DNA of 64,000 bases, from assembly GCF_010091925.1 (NCBI RefSeq), contig NZ_WVID01000002.1, forward strand, positions 232,867 to 296,866, in the 5' to 3' direction. The DNA is from Nostoc sp. B(2019). Its GTDB lineage: Bacteria > Cyanobacteriota > Cyanobacteriia > Cyanobacteriales > Nostocaceae. Position 1 is the stretch's first letter, and the number at the start of each line of letters is the position of its first letter. This document shows positions 62,757-64,000 of this stretch, piece by piece. A model generated the notes under the pieces. It was not told the DNA's origin, did no database searches, and saw only the letters and a program-made list of their open reading frames with translations. A program made the position numbers and the translations under genes.

Positions 62757-64000
62757 TTACTTAATGGCTAAGTAAATTGCCCAAATTGCCATTGCTCGCA
62801 GGTAAGTACTAGCACGGAAAGTACCAGCAGCGGTGATAGCTTCAGGTGTGCGGAATTGCAGCCCATTGTCGTAAATTTGTCTGATCACAGCTTGTGTCAA
62901 CTTAAATGCTTCATCCTTCATTCCCATTTGCACGAGAAAAGCCGCTAGCCCAAAGTTAATTCCTGTCCAGACTTCCAAGGGATGAGTCGCTTTAGGGTTT
63001 TCTGGTGAACCATCGGGACGAACACCATTAGCAGCACCAAACTCACCTTGGCAGAATTTTAGAAAGCAAGCATCATAAACAGTTTTCAGGGCAGAGAGGG
63101 CGCGATCGCTTGGTACAATATCTGGTAATCCCAAAAGACGGGCGTAGAATTGTCCGCATAATTGATCTGCCATTACCACATCGGAACCACTATTACTATC
63201 GAGTTTGTAATATTGACCATTCCAGAGTTTTTCGTCGTAGATGGGGCGAGATTGTTTTAACCAGGTTTCATAGGTGGATTTTTGAACCGCCATCGCGAGC
63301 CAGCGCTGTGCGGGGGTTCCCCCCGTTGAGGCGACTGGCGCGCCGAGGTCGCCAAGATTGAGATTTAATAAAATTTCGCTGATGGCGATCGCTGCTTGTA
63401 GCGCTGCTAACCACAACCCACCACAATAGGCGCTGACACCCTGTAACCGCCAATCATCGAAGGTTTGATCAGGCGCACCGGAATTTTCAGGAATTCCATC
63501 ACCATCTAGGTCAAATGTTTTCAGGTAATCTAGGGTTTGAGCGATCGCATCCCAACAATCTGCTAAAAATTCTACATCGTCAGCACCCGTGAGTAAAAAG
63601 TCTCGGTATACTTGCAATACAAAATCGCTACCTAAATCCTTCCATAAATTACAGTCCTGATAGCTGGTGTAGTTGGTTTTTTCCCAAACGTGTTCATTGG
63701 GTGCGCCTAAATCGTGGGGTGTTGCGCCTGGGACTTTGCGAACTGCGATCGGGCTTTCTGCTTTGATTGTCAAGTAATAGCCAATTATCCGGGGAGTATC
63801 ATCACCTTGAGGAATTGCTCGTGCAAATGCCCGCATCACCGATTTTTCTAGTTCGGGAAACAGCATCAGCAGTGCAAAAGAACCATATAACCGCACATCT
63901 AGGCTTTCGTACCAGCGGTAATCTAAGCATTCCAATACTGCAAATTGACCGATGGGGTCAAGTTTTGATGCAGCACTCCAGAGAGTACCGCCGCTAGTGA
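62757..64000 (-). CDS. GH116 family glycoside hydrolase (GBA2/bile-acid beta-glucosidase-like), C-terminal part
   Basis: The reading frame runs open off the right edge; upstream residues T-S-G-G-T-L-W-S-A-A-S-K-L-D-P are in frame, so the protein starts beyond the window and the visible part is the C-terminal (alpha/alpha)6 barrel. Y-R-W-Y-E-S-L-D-V-R-L-Y-G-S-F-A and G-A-P-D-Q-T-F-D-D-W match GH116; the last Asp region carries the acid/base of the family. The nucleophile Glu lies outside the window. The family hydrolyses beta-glucosides, including glucosylceramides. A repeat (63297-63340) is translated in frame as L-G-A-P-V-A-S-T-G-G-T-P-A-Q-R-W. Confidence 0.85.
   Translation of the reverse strand, partial: TSGGTLWSAASKLDPIGQFAVLECLDYRWYESLDVRLYGSFALLMLFPELEKSVMRAFARAIPQGDDTPRIIGYYLTIKAESPIAVRKVPGATPHDLGAPNEHVWEKTNYTSYQDCNLWKDLGSDFVLQVYRDFLLTGADDVEFLADCWDAIAQTLDYLKTFDLDGDGIPENSGAPDQTFDDWRLQGVSAYCGGLWLAALQAAIAISEILLNLNLGDLGAPVASTGGTPAQRWLAMAVQKSTYETWLKQSRPIYDEKLWNGQYYKLDSNSGSDVVMADQLCGQFYARLLGLPDIVPSDRALSALKTVYDACFLKFCQGEFGAANGVRPDGSPENPKATHPLEVWTGINFGLAAFLVQMGMKDEAFKLTQAVIRQIYDNGLQFRTPEAITAAGTFRASTYLRAMAIWAIYLAIK
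63297..63340. repeat. Interspersed palindromic repeat inside the GH116 gene
   Basis: GAGCCAGCGCTGTGCGGGGG ... CCCCGTTGAGGCGACTGGCG. Its reverse complement aligns with 12681-12722 (CGCCAGTTGCCTGCGG ... GCAGCACTGGTCTC). It keeps the GH116 frame open and adds about 15 residues in a loop. Confidence 0.7.

Overview
The window is chromosomal DNA from a filamentous, heterocyst-forming cyanobacterium of the order Nostocales (Nostoc/Anabaena/Calothrix relatives). The evidence is a complete heterocyst-glycolipid (HGL) gene island, a phycocyanin lyase (cpcT), the circadian/light regulator rpaA, a HetP-family gene, frequent HIP1 palindromes (GCGATCGC), and heptanucleotide and palindromic repeats typical of Nostocales intergenic DNA. 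I saw no rRNA, tRNA, CRISPR array, transposase or phage gene.

Layout. 0.1-4.7 kb: a minus-strand run of redox/detoxification genes (nu-class GST, SDR, nitroreductase, Old Yellow Enzyme, thioredoxin trxA2), headed by the divergent redox-sensing ArsR regulator rexT, which keeps its vicinal Cys40-Cys41; a 7-3-7 palindrome lies between trxA2 and rexT. 5.0-9.0 kb: metallophosphoesterase, cpcT, a TPR protein and an NAD-dependent epimerase-like protein. 9.7-18.2 kb (minus strand): hglT glycosyltransferase, two family-2 glycosyltransferases flanking a DUF2141 protein, then hgdA, hgdC and hgdB. 20.2-36.0 kb (plus strand): the polyketide/PUFA-synthase-like operon hglE-hglD-hglC-hglA-hglB. 36.3-42.2 kb: an RND efflux pump, its adaptor and a PadR regulator. 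42.7-44.4 kb: an SDR in the usual hetN position and hetI (phosphopantetheinyl transferase).

How the island should work (inference from families): HetI arms the ACPs of HglE and HglB. HglE (KS-MAT-ACP-ACP), HglD (KR-DH), HglC (KS-CLF-AT) and HglA (enoyl reductase) iteratively build a very long, fully reduced acyl chain. HglB releases it reductively as a fatty alcohol. HglT glycosylates it, HgdA helps supply or alter the sugar, and HgdB/HgdC take part in export to the heterocyst envelope.

44.7-57.8 kb is mostly core-type genes: two small conserved-looking proteins, a YheT-type hydrolase, rpaA, pepP, a Uma2 nuclease-fold protein, a membrane/coiled-coil protein, an amidase, a Crp/Fnr regulator, a NarL-type regulator, era and a phosphofructokinase. 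57.9-62.7 kb is gene-poor: a broken antitoxin with an intact PIN toxin, a HetP-family gene, a stand-alone C39-like domain lacking its catalytic Cys and His, and a possible Gly-Gly small peptide. The right edge cuts a GH116-type glycosidase.

The points I would look at first are the C39-like/HetP/Gly-Gly-peptide neighbourhood, the hetN-position SDR without the RGSGR pentapeptide, the RND pump inserted in the HGL island, the ketoreductase split between two polypeptides, and two cases where an interspersed repeat is translated in frame inside a large enzyme.
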